From Paracoccaceae bacterium (lineage in GTDB: Bacteria > Pseudomonadota > Alphaproteobacteria > Rhodobacterales > Rhodobacteraceae): a stretch of DNA of 8,599 bases. The stretch covers positions 973-9,571 of the forward strand of contig DLZA01000343.1 of assembly GCA_003447515.1 (NCBI GenBank), in the 5' to 3' direction. A program made the position numbers and the translations under genes. The notes under the pieces are model-generated. The model searched no databases. It was given only the letters and a program-made list of their open reading frames with translations, and had not been told where the DNA came from. Below are positions 1 through 8,097 of the stretch, piece after piece. Each line of letters begins with the position of its first letter. The first letter of the stretch is position 1.

Positions 1-360
1 TGGCAGGTGCTGGCCGATGTGCTTGAGTACAAGTGCTGGGCCAATAGCATTTAACTTAAATTGCGCTTCAAACGCACTTGATGATATGGAGCGAAGAGAT
101 TTTTCTGGCTTAAAACCAGATGTTTCCAAGCCACCTGTTGCTATAATGATGCCATTATAGGACCCCTCGAGAGCTTTGAGGTGTTTTATAACAGACTCCT
201 CATCTGTGATGTCAAAACCATCTGCAGCACGTGACAGCATCGTAACGTTTGTTGTGCCACAGATCTGACCAGCAGCAACGGCACAAGCGTGACCAATGCC
301 GCCAGACGCCCCAATGACGAGTAAGCGGGATGTTTTAAAAGCAACCGATGTTTCATTCAT
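1..360 (-). CDS. SDR-family NAD(P)-dependent oxidoreductase, C-factor-like (partial, 3' end outside window)
   Basis: Reading the minus strand from ATG at 360-358 gives 120 codons open to the window edge, so the C-terminal part is missing. Residues 12-23 form the first Rossmann strand and the glycine motif GASGGIG (17-23). Ser43-Arg44 after strand 2 would suit NADP(H), Asp50 is the usual adenine-contacting acidic residue, and ATGGL (74-78) stands where classical SDRs have NNAG. The stretch around NAIGPAL (104-110) is typical of the small C-factor/CsgA-like SDR group. The catalytic Ser-Tyr-Lys lies beyond the edge, so activity cannot be judged and the substrate is unknown. The start was chosen because it sits just before the Rossmann fold. 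No ATG or GTG was found in frame upstream, and no good Shine-Dalgarno precedes it. It is transcribed divergently from leuA. Family call is firm; function is not known. Confidence 0.85.
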   Translation of the reverse strand, partial: MNETSVAFKTSRLLVIGASGGIGHACAVAAGQICGTTNVTMLSRAADGFDITDEESVIKHLKALEGSYNGIIIATGGLETSGFKPEKSLRSISSSAFEAQFKLNAIGPALVLKHIGQHLP

Positions 361-483
361 ATGTTGCGAAATAAAGTAGAATGAAAACGAGGCAAGGTTA
401 ATGCGGTTTTTGTTGATCCGTTTTAAAATTGCTCTGACCCACAAAAAAGTCCCTAGAAAAAAGACACATCTGTTTTCAAGGTC

Positions 484-512
484 TTTTCACAGGACAAAAA
501 ATTGACTATAAA
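484..512 (+). promoter_or_regulatory. Candidate sigma-70-type promoter for the leuA leader
   Basis: A -35-like TTTTCA (484-489, 4 of 6 consensus matches) and a -10 TATAAA (507-512, 5 of 6) are separated by 17 bp. The start site expected about 7 nt after the -10 falls at or next to 519, the A of the leader ATG. This would make the leader mRNA leaderless. An alternative -35 TTGACT at 502-507 has only a poor partner (TAACAA at 524-529), and that promoter would start inside the leader ORF. This is a motif call made by eye. Confidence 0.5.
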
Positions 513-518
513 TGGAGT

Positions 519-602
519 ATGAATAACAATGGTGACTCAGTATTTCCAACGGACTGTAAGGCTCTATCAGCCTTAGCTCTTCTACTACTTAGCCGCCTTT
601 GA
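519..602 (+). CDS. leuL: Leucine-rich leader peptide of the leuA attenuator (27 aa)
   Basis: ATG 519 to TGA 600-602 encodes 27 residues, seven of them leucine. The C-terminal half carries Leu at codons 16, 19, 21, 22, 23, 24 and 27, ending ALLLLSRL. Leucine codons at 564, 573, 579, 582, 585, 588 and 597 use CTA, CTT and TTA, and never CTG. A short ORF dense in the product amino acid, directly upstream of the first leucine-pathway enzyme and followed by a strong hairpin, is the hallmark of ribosome-mediated attenuation. Low charged tRNA-Leu would stall the ribosome on the run. GGAG at 514-517 lies only 1 nt before the ATG, too close to act as a normal Shine-Dalgarno, which fits leaderless initiation from the promoter above. 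The peptide itself is presumably disposable. The gene symbol is given by analogy. The position and composition are seen directly; the role is inferred. Confidence 0.78.
   Translation: MNNNGDSVFPTDCKALSALALLLLSRL
557..575 (+). promoter_or_regulatory. Upstream hairpin inside the leader ORF
   Basis: TAAGGCT (557-563) and AGCCTTA (569-575) form a perfect 7-bp stem with a 5-nt loop. It lies within the leader coding region, just before the main leucine run and including the first of its codons. A translating or stalled ribosome would melt it, so it is a candidate for the untranslated-state or pause hairpin of an attenuator. Its role is inferred from position only. Confidence 0.5.
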
Positions 603-634
603 GCGTATCGGGGTTCGGTGCGTACGCTCAGAGG
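596..634 (+). promoter_or_regulatory. Stable hairpin at the end of the leader ORF (attenuator element)
   Basis: Bases 596-607 pair with 623-634 over 12 consecutive base pairs, with one G-U (599/631) and a 15-nt loop. The 5' arm contains the leader's last Leu codon and stop codon, so the state of the leader ribosome decides whether it can fold. The 3' arm covers the GAGG of a purine-rich GAGGAG (631-636). No U-tract follows, so this is not a classical intrinsic terminator. It may be an antiterminator, a pause or protector hairpin, or part of a translational or Rho-linked switch. The structure is clear from sequence; the mechanism is not. Confidence 0.65.
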
Positions 635-694
635 AGTAATCGATCTGCACTGACAATCATCCCAAGTAGCTAAGTTGATACAGAGTATAAAGAT

Positions 695-2266
695 ATGAAA
701 AATACAGCCAAGCAAGATCGAGTCTTGATTTTTGACACCACTTTGCGTGATGGCGAACAATCTCCTGGCGCAACGATGAGCCACAATGAGAAAGTAGAAA
801 TTGCCCAAATGCTCGATGAGATGGGTGTCGATATCATTGAAGCAGGCTTTCCTATTGCTAGCGAAGGTGACTTCAACGCGGTAAGCGAAATTGCCCGTCA
901 ATCTCAAAATGCTGTAATTTGTGGCCTCGCACGAGCGGATGTGCGCGACATTGACCGCTGCTGGGACGCATTAAAAAACGCGCCGCAACCGCGAATTCAT
1001 ACGTTTATTGGCACAAGTCCCCTCCACCGTGCCATTCCAAACCTAACGCAAGACGAAATGGTGATACGGATTCAAGATACCGTCAGCCATGCTCGTAATC
1101 TATGTGACAACGTTCAATGGTCCCCAATGGATGCGACGCGCACAGAGAAGGATTATCTTTGCAGAGTGGTGGAAACAGCCATCAAGGCAGGAGCAACGAC
1201 AATCAATATTCCAGATACCGTTGGTTACACAGCGCCACGCGAAAGTGCAGAGTTAATTCATATGCTCATCAAAACAGTTCCGGGTGCGGATGAGATTGTG
1301 TTTGCGACTCACTGTCACAACGATCTTGGTATGGCGACGGCCAATTCTCTGGCTGCTGTGGAGGCTGGAGCGCGTCAGGTGGAATGCACAATTAACGGTC
1401 TCGGCGAACGCGCTGGAAACACAGCGCTAGAAGAAATAGTTATGGCGCTGAAAGTGCGCAACGATATCATGCCTTATCAAACGCGGATCGACAGCACGAA
1501 GATCATAAGCATCAGCCGCCGTGTGGCGTCAGTTTCGGGTTTCGCAGTACAATTCAACAAAGCGATAGTAGGCAAGAACGCGTTTGCCCACGAAAGTGGC
1601 ATTCATCAAGACGGGATGCTTAAGAATGCAGAAACGTTCGAGATTATGCGCCCCGAGGACGTGGGTTTGGCAGAAACGAATTTGGTACTGGGAAAACACT
1701 CAGGTCGTGCGGCGCTGCGCGCGAAACTGGCCGATCTGGGGTTTGAACTGGGTGACAACCAACTAAAAGACATATTTGTGCGCTTCAAAGCCTTGGCTGA
1801 TCGAAAAAAAGAAGTTTTTGAAGACGATCTCATTGCTCTAATGTCAGATGAAGCAACAAACGCTGAGCATGATCGCATTAAAGTGAGGTCTTTGCGTGTA
1901 GTCTGTGGTACTGACAGCCCACAAGAGGCAGATTTGACACTTACAATTGATGGCAAAGATCAAAGCGTGAAGGCCACGGGTGACGGTCCCGTAGATGCAA
2001 CTTTCAATGCGGTGAAAACGCTATTCAAACATGAGGCGCGGCTACAACTGTACAACGTTGCAGCAGTGACGGAGGGTACTGATGCGCAAGCAACAGTATC
2101 CGTGCGTATGGAAGAAGATGGCAAAATTGCGGTTGGATCGTCAGCGGATACGGACACTGTCGTAGCGAGCTGTAAGGCCTATGTAAATGCTCTCAACAAA
2201 CTGTTAGTGCGGCGTGAAAAAACTGGTCGGGATGTGCCGGAGGTGAACTACAAAGATCTCTCATAA
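695..2266 (+). CDS. leuA: 2-isopropylmalate synthase
   Basis: LeuA condenses acetyl-CoA with 2-oxoisovalerate to give 2-isopropylmalate, the committed cytoplasmic step of leucine synthesis. At 523 aa it has the usual length of the short bacterial form. The N-terminal TIM-barrel domain shows the DTTLRDGEQSPG signature (14-25) with the catalytic Arg-Asp pair, the metal-binding HCHND (206-210), NGLGERAGN (234-242) and HESGIHQDG (299-307). The C-terminal LeuA regulatory domain (about 370-510) includes GDGPVDATF (429-437), in the loop region linked to leucine feedback inhibition, so allosteric control is likely kept. ATG 695 is the only reasonable start: an in-frame TAA lies at 671-673 and no other start codon follows it. 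The Shine-Dalgarno is weak (GAG at 683-685), which would suit control from the leader upstream. No frameshift or missing motif was seen. Confidence 0.97.
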   Translation: MKNTAKQDRVLIFDTTLRDGEQSPGATMSHNEKVEIAQMLDEMGVDIIEAGFPIASEGDFNAVSEIARQSQNAVICGLARADVRDIDRCWDALKNAPQPRIHTFIGTSPLHRAIPNLTQDEMVIRIQDTVSHARNLCDNVQWSPMDATRTEKDYLCRVVETAIKAGATTINIPDTVGYTAPRESAELIHMLIKTVPGADEIVFATHCHNDLGMATANSLAAVEAGARQVECTINGLGERAGNTALEEIVMALKVRNDIMPYQTRIDSTKIISISRRVASVSGFAVQFNKAIVGKNAFAHESGIHQDGMLKNAETFEIMRPEDVGLAETNLVLGKHSGRAALRAKLADLGFELGDNQLKDIFVRFKALADRKKEVFEDDLIALMSDEATNAEHDRIKVRSLRVVCGTDSPQEADLTLTIDGKDQSVKATGDGPVDATFNAVKTLFKHEARLQLYNVAAVTEGTDAQATVSVRMEEDGKIAVGSSADTDTVVASCKAYVNALNKLLVRREKTGRDVPEVNYKDLS

Positions 2267-3617
<1,351 letters not shown>

Positions 3618-3634
3618 GTCTTTGAAGGCAACCG

Positions 3635-4522
3635 ATGGCCGTACAAAACGACAGTGACGTCTATTTCCGCCGTATCGTACGTCGTATTCTTGTCTCTGCC
3701 TTGTTGGTGTTTGTATTTTTGACTTTTCTAATTTGGCGTATCGATAATCCACGGGCAGAGCGGTTTCGCATGGCCGTAATTGACAAAGTGGTGCCAAGCC
3801 TAGAGTGGGCGATAACTCCCTTATCTCATGTGTCGAATATGATTGCAGATGCGCAAAGTTATTCAAGGATTTATCAACAAAATCAGGAACTTCGCCGTGA
3901 GTTACAGCAGATGAAGGCTTGGAAAGAGGCCGCTATTCAGTTGGAACAAAAGAATGCAAAACTGCTGGATCTAAACAATGTAAAACTTAACCCTAAATTG
4001 ACGTTTACTACCGGCGTAATCCTAGCAGATAGTGGCAGCCCGTTTCGCCAATCGGCTCTGATCAACATTGGACAGCACGACGGTGTTCTCAATGGATGGG
4101 CAGCCATGGATGGGCTAGGCCTCTTGGGACGTATTTCGGGGGTTGGTAAAAATTCATCCCGGGTTTTGTTTTTAACCGACAGTTCTAGCCGTATTCCTGT
4201 TGAAGTGACACCGTCAGGACAAAAAGCCATTCTTGCTGGCGACAACACGCCTTTGCCCCCATTAGAATTTGTAGACGGTGTCGATCAGATACGTGCTGGA
4301 GATCGCGTTTTTACAACCGGTGATGGCGGTGTTTTTCCTCCAGGTTTGCTTGCAGGAACAGCGGTTTTCAGCGGCGATGGACGGTTGAGAGTGAAGCTAG
4401 CTGCAGATTACCGCCGTTTGGAATTCCTGCGCGTGATCCGCCATTCACCTTCTGCTCCAATATCAGAACCGGATGAATTAGTTGGTACAACCTTGCCCGG
4501 TCAGATGATAGTGAGCGAATAA
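3635..4522 (+). CDS. mreC: Rod shape-determining protein MreC
   Basis: MreC is the bitopic inner-membrane protein that links MreB to the periplasmic elongasome and activates PBP2-RodA. The 295-aa product has a short basic cytoplasmic tail, one membrane segment (about 17-34), a periplasmic coiled coil rich in Gln, Glu and Lys (about 75-115) and the paired beta-barrel domains (about 122-272). The family-typical stretch from VDGVDQIRAGDRVFTTG (213-229) to FPPGLLAG (234-241) is present. A Shine-Dalgarno GAAGG at 3624-3628, 6 nt before the ATG, supports the start. Its stop codon shares one base with the mreD start (TAATG). Length and layout are ordinary and no defect was seen. Confidence 0.95.
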   Translation: MAVQNDSDVYFRRIVRRILVSALLVFVFLTFLIWRIDNPRAERFRMAVIDKVVPSLEWAITPLSHVSNMIADAQSYSRIYQQNQELRRELQQMKAWKEAAIQLEQKNAKLLDLNNVKLNPKLTFTTGVILADSGSPFRQSALINIGQHDGVLNGWAAMDGLGLLGRISGVGKNSSRVLFLTDSSSRIPVEVTPSGQKAILAGDNTPLPPLEFVDGVDQIRAGDRVFTTGDGGVFPPGLLAGTAVFSGDGRLRVKLAADYRRLEFLRVIRHSPSAPISEPDELVGTTLPGQMIVSE

Positions 4523-5061
4523 TGGGGGGGGTCTCGACGTTTCGTTTTTGGATGTATCGCATCGGATATGTAGGGGTTGGATCGACCTGTATTCTGCTCT
4601 CGATTATCCCATTTGACCTAAGTGCCAATACCCTGCCTTACCCAGATATCTTCTATTGCTTTACAATGATTTATATTGTGCGGCGACCAGAATATGTACC
4701 GGTTTGGGCAGTGTTTTTCGTATTCTTTTTGCGTGATATACTAACGCAAGCCCCACTTGGGCTATTCACCTTTTTAGTCATCATGGCATCCGAGGTGGTG
4801 AGAGCCAACATTCAAGCATTTCGGGAGTATAATTTTTGGCTTGAATGGTTATGGGTAGCAGCAATATTCATCGTTATCATGGTTGTCCAACAGACGATCT
4901 TGGCGTTAACACTGTCTGACATGCCACAACTTATGGAAAACATGCTACCTATCCTTCTTACTGTTCTGGCATACCCTGCAATCGTAGGGTTGGTGCAATA
5001 TGGATTCGGACTCCAACGGCCACAGCCAGGCGAATTAGATGCGTGGGGTAAACGATTATGA
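4522..5061 (+). CDS. mreD: Rod shape-determining protein MreD
   Basis: MreD is the small polytopic membrane partner of MreC and the RodA-PBP2 complex. The 179-aa product is mostly hydrophobic, with about five or six predicted membrane segments (roughly 12-31, 41-53, 58-71, 78-95, 106-128 and 141-162) and a polar tail. The PDIFYCFTMIYIVRRPEYVP stretch (41-60) matches the PD...WxxRRP pattern I associate with alphaproteobacterial MreD. The family is poorly conserved, so identity rests on topology, this motif and its place between mreC and mrdA. The ATG overlaps the mreC stop by one base and the mrdA start overlaps its own stop (ATGA). The start codon runs straight into eight G (4524-4531). A second in-frame ATG at residue 11 is a possible alternative start, but it would lose translational coupling to mreC. 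Confidence 0.9.
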   Translation: MGGVSTFRFWMYRIGYVGVGSTCILLSIIPFDLSANTLPYPDIFYCFTMIYIVRRPEYVPVWAVFFVFFLRDILTQAPLGLFTFLVIMASEVVRANIQAFREYNFWLEWLWVAAIFIVIMVVQQTILALTLSDMPQLMENMLPILLTVLAYPAIVGLVQYGFGLQRPQPGELDAWGKRL

Positions 5062-6953
5062 GATTTCCAAGCAAACCTGTAAAGTTACGCAAAATTTTAA
5101 CGCGTCGTGCCGTTATTTTGGCGGGTATACAGGCCAGTGTAATTGGTACACTTGGCTGGCAAATGCGGCGTATCTCAGTGCAGCAGAGCCAATCTTTTAG
5201 ACTGTTGGCCGAAGAAAACCGAGTCAATATTCGCCTGATCCCACCGGTGCGAGGCTTAGTATTTGATCGCCTTGGCAAGCCACTGGCTTATAACGAACCA
5301 AACTATAAAATTGAGATGGTGCGTGAACAGTCTGATGATCCTGAAAAAGTATTGCGGCGGTTGGCAACAATTATCCCGATTACCGAGGAAGACATTTCAT
5401 TAGCTCTGGTAGAGATGCGCAAACGGCGCGGATTTGTGCCCGTAACAGTGGCCCAGGATCTTAGCTGGAAACATATTGCAGCAGTAAGCGCTAATGCCCC
5501 CGCACTTTCAGGGATCACACCTGAGTTAGGGCATTATCGAATTTATCCACAAACCTATGATTTTGCTCATATTATGGGTTATGTCGGGCCAGTCTCAGAC
5601 TACGACCTGAGCAAGACAGATGATAAAGATCCCCTACTGCTAATACCGCGATTCCAGATCGGTAAGAATGGTATAGAGAAAAAGGTCGAAAAGCGACTTC
5701 GGGGGAAAGCGGGTGTAAAGCAGATTGAGGTGAATTCCGTTGGAAGGGTCATGCGCGTTTTGGCCCGCAAGGAAAATAAAGCCGGCGCGAATGTCCAGCT
5801 GACCGTTGACCATCGTTTACAAAAATATGCGCTCCAGCGGCTTGGAAACGAAAGCGCATCAGCGGTAGTGATGGACGTACAGAACGGTGATTTGTTAGCA
5901 ATCGCTTCTGCTCCAAGTTTTGATCCAAACAAATTTGTGCGTGGTATTTCCGTGGCTGATTTTCGTGATCTCAACGAGGATAAATACAAGCCAATGTTGA
6001 ATAAAGCAGTTTCCGGAACCTATCCGCCTGGCTCAACATTCAAAATGGTGACAGCATTAGCAGCCTTAAAAGGCGGGTTTATCACGGACAAAGACCAATA
6101 CAACTGTTCAGGTTCCGTTGAACTGTATGACCGTAAATTTCATTGTTGGAACCGGGGAGGACACGGGCGCGTTGCTCTCCATGACAGCCTGAAACGATCC
6201 TGTGATGTGTATTACTATGAAGTGGCCCAAAAAGTTGGCATTGAAAATATCTCGGCTATGGCGAGAGATTTGGGCATTGGTGTCAAACATGATCTACAAC
6301 TGCCAGCTGTACGCAGCGGCCTCGCACCTACTAAGGAGTGGAAAAAGAGGGTGCGAAAAAAAGATTGGACTGTTGGCGACTCCCTGAACGCATCAATCGG
6401 CCAGGGTTTTGTTCTGGCCTCGCCCCTGCAATTGGCGGTCATGGCGGCGCGAATTGGGACAGGCACTAAGATCTCACCTCGTTTGGTAAATGCGATCGAC
6501 AATATACCGCAAGCGGTTAGAGGGCGCGAGGCACTTGCCATTGAAGCAGTACATTTGGATGCGGTTCGCAAAGGCATGTTCGGGGTAGTAAATGAACAGA
6601 ATGGTACAGCTGCGGGATCGCGCCTGTCAGGCAGTAAAAAAATGGCTGGGAAAACGGGCACAACGCAGGTGGTTTCTATCACAGAGCGCGAGCGATTGAG
6701 CGGTATTGTGCGCAACGAAGATCGTAAATGGGAGCATCGAGATCACGCGTTATTCGTTGCCTTTGCCCCAGCGGATAATCCGCGGCTTGCGATTTCTGTA
6801 GTGGTCGAACATGGTGGTGGTGGATCGAAAGTAGCTGCTCCAATTGCCAAGGATATTATGCAACGCGCACTCGAGATGGACAAAGACAACGATTATCGTT
6901 CTTTACCGACAGATTTGCGTTCTCGGCATCCAATTAAGGGTGATAAAGTGTGA
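5058..6953 (+). CDS. mrdA: Penicillin-binding protein 2 (class B peptidoglycan transpeptidase)
   Basis: PBP2 cross-links peptidoglycan during elongation as the partner of RodA. The 631-aa product has a basic cytoplasmic N-terminus, one membrane anchor (about 18-36), the PBP dimerisation/pedestal region starting at RGLVFDRLGKPLA (65-77), and a C-terminal transpeptidase domain (about 265-605). All three penicillin-binding motifs are present: STFK (326-329, nucleophile Ser326), SCD (381-383) and KTGT (532-535). IGQGF (447-451) is also family-typical. Cys350, Cys363, His369 (in GGHGR) and Cys382 are placed like the metal site described in Acinetobacter PBP2, with Cys in place of some Asp ligands; this is inference. 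The ATG overlaps the mreD stop (ATGA), and a weak GTGGGG lies 9 nt upstream. Length is normal for PBP2 and no truncation was seen. Confidence 0.97.
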   Translation: MRFPSKPVKLRKILTRRAVILAGIQASVIGTLGWQMRRISVQQSQSFRLLAEENRVNIRLIPPVRGLVFDRLGKPLAYNEPNYKIEMVREQSDDPEKVLRRLATIIPITEEDISLALVEMRKRRGFVPVTVAQDLSWKHIAAVSANAPALSGITPELGHYRIYPQTYDFAHIMGYVGPVSDYDLSKTDDKDPLLLIPRFQIGKNGIEKKVEKRLRGKAGVKQIEVNSVGRVMRVLARKENKAGANVQLTVDHRLQKYALQRLGNESASAVVMDVQNGDLLAIASAPSFDPNKFVRGISVADFRDLNEDKYKPMLNKAVSGTYPPGSTFKMVTALAALKGGFITDKDQYNCSGSVELYDRKFHCWNRGGHGRVALHDSLKRSCDVYYYEVAQKVGIENISAMARDLGIGVKHDLQLPAVRSGLAPTKEWKKRVRKKDWTVGDSLNASIGQGFVLASPLQLAVMAARIGTGTKISPRLVNAIDNIPQAVRGREALAIEAVHLDAVRKGMFGVVNEQNGTAAGSRLSGSKKMAGKTGTTQVVSITERERLSGIVRNEDRKWEHRDHALFVAFAPADNPRLAISVVVEHGGGGSKVAAPIAKDIMQRALEMDKDNDYRSLPTDLRSRHPIKGDKV

Positions 6954-8089
6954 GTAACTCTGAGTATTATTCCCATTCGGTTCCTACAGGGCTGAGTAAA
7001 GTACTGCATTTCAATTGGCCTATAGCATTGTTGTTGACTGCAGTCGCAAGCACAGGATTCTTGATGCTGTATTCGATATCGGGTGGTGATATCGAACGTT
7101 GGGCCGAGCCTCAAATTATACGATTTTGTTTGGGCGCAGGTGCCATGGCCTTCATGGCCTTTGTGCCAATCAGTTTTTGGCGTGAAATTAGTATTTTAGC
7201 CTATATCGTTGGCATCGCCCTACTTATAGCAGTTCCGTATGTTGGTTTGACGCGTGGCGGCGCCCAACGTTGGATTGACCTCGGGTTCATGACGTTGCAA
7301 CCTTCAGAGTTAATGAAAATCGGTGTCGTGATGGCTTTGGCGTTTTACTATGATTGGCTGGATGAGCGGCGCATTTCTCACCCCCTTTGGGTGCTTATCC
7401 CGATTGCGGTGATCTCATTGCCTGCCTGCTTGGTTCTGGATCAACCTGATCTTGGGACCGCATTACTAATTATAATGGGCGGTGCCATAATGATGTTTAT
7501 TGCCGGAGTACATTGGGCGTATTTTCTAGTAACTGTTCTGTCGGTGACACTTTTGGTGACGGGAGTTTTTGCTACAAAAGGGACAGAATACCAACTTTTA
7601 AAGGATTACCAATACAAACGAATTGAAACGTTTATTGATCCATCAACTGACCCACTTGGCTCTGGTTATCACATCACACAATCCAAGATAGCACTGGGGT
7701 CCGGTGGCATGACCGGGCGTGGGTTTATGCAAGGGACCCAGCAGCGGCTGAACTTCTTACCTGAGAAGCACACAGATTTTATTTTCACGACGCTTGGCGA
7801 AGAGTTTGGATTTGTTGGTGGTATCGTTCTGCTGGGGCTCTATGGGCTGATTTTAGGATTTTGTTATGTATCCGCGTTGTCGAACAGAGATAGGTACGGG
7901 GCGCTTGTAACAATAGGGGTTAGCACGACGTTTTTCTTTTATTTCGCTGTGAATATGGCAATGGTAATGGGGCTAGCTCCTGTTGTCGGGGTCCCTCTAC
8001 CATTGGTGAGCTACGGAGGATCTGCGATGATTGTGTTGCTGCTTGCGTTTGGACTGGTACAAAGTGCACATGTGCATCGGCCACGATAA
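6950..8089 (+). CDS. rodA: RodA, SEDS-family peptidoglycan glycosyltransferase
   Basis: RodA polymerises lipid II into glycan strands in the inner membrane as the partner of PBP2. The product starts at GTG, overlapping the mrdA stop (GTGA, 4 nt), with a Shine-Dalgarno AAGGG at 6936-6940. It is 379 aa, normal for RodA, with about ten membrane segments. SEDS signatures are clear: RGGAQRWIDLG (102-112) followed by LQPSELMK (116-123), LDQPDLGTAL (163-172), GSGGMTGRGF (250-259), LPEKHTDFIF (270-279) and PLPLVSYGGSAM (349-360). Asp276 in the HTDF motif matches the catalytic aspartate of SEDS polymerases. RodA rather than FtsW is chosen because it directly follows mrdA in an mre operon. The symbol mrdB is a synonym. 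Confidence 0.97.
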   Translation: MSNSEYYSHSVPTGLSKVLHFNWPIALLLTAVASTGFLMLYSISGGDIERWAEPQIIRFCLGAGAMAFMAFVPISFWREISILAYIVGIALLIAVPYVGLTRGGAQRWIDLGFMTLQPSELMKIGVVMALAFYYDWLDERRISHPLWVLIPIAVISLPACLVLDQPDLGTALLIIMGGAIMMFIAGVHWAYFLVTVLSVTLLVTGVFATKGTEYQLLKDYQYKRIETFIDPSTDPLGSGYHITQSKIALGSGGMTGRGFMQGTQQRLNFLPEKHTDFIFTTLGEEFGFVGGIVLLGLYGLILGFCYVSALSNRDRYGALVTIGVSTTFFFYFAVNMAMVMGLAPVVGVPLPLVSYGGSAMIVLLLAFGLVQSAHVHRPR

Positions 8090-8097
8090 GGAAACCC

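Larger units (their letters stand above)
361..694. other. Divergent intergenic region holding the leuA leader
   Basis: This 334-bp gap separates the minus-strand SDR gene from leuA. The right part (about 484-634) contains the candidate promoter, leader ORF and hairpins described separately. The left part (361-470) is AT-rich and presumably carries the SDR promoter, but no -35/-10 pair good enough to name was seen. Two TTTTCA hexamers lie 11 bp apart (473-478 and 484-489). The second is the proposed -35 of the leuA leader promoter, and the pair could equally be a direct-repeat operator. Nothing else was recognised. Confidence 0.7.

Noticed and set aside
361..470. Promoter for the divergent SDR gene
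   Set aside because: Several AT-rich hexamers on the minus strand could be paired, but none reached a convincing -35/-10 combination.
529..576. Alternative leader ORF from ATG 529 (15 codons to TAG)
   Set aside because: It overlaps the Leu-rich leader in another frame but contains a single Leu and stops before the leucine run and the main hairpin.
631..647. GAGGAG as a ribosome site for an extra ORF before leuA
   Set aside because: No ATG, GTG or TTG lies at a usable distance and an in-frame TAA at 671 blocks extension into leuA. It is better explained as the hairpin's 3' arm.
506..907. 133-codon minus-strand ORF across the leader and the leuA start
   Set aside because: It lies antisense to the leader peptide and the conserved LeuA N-terminus, its translation resembles no family I know, and real coding signal is on the plus strand.
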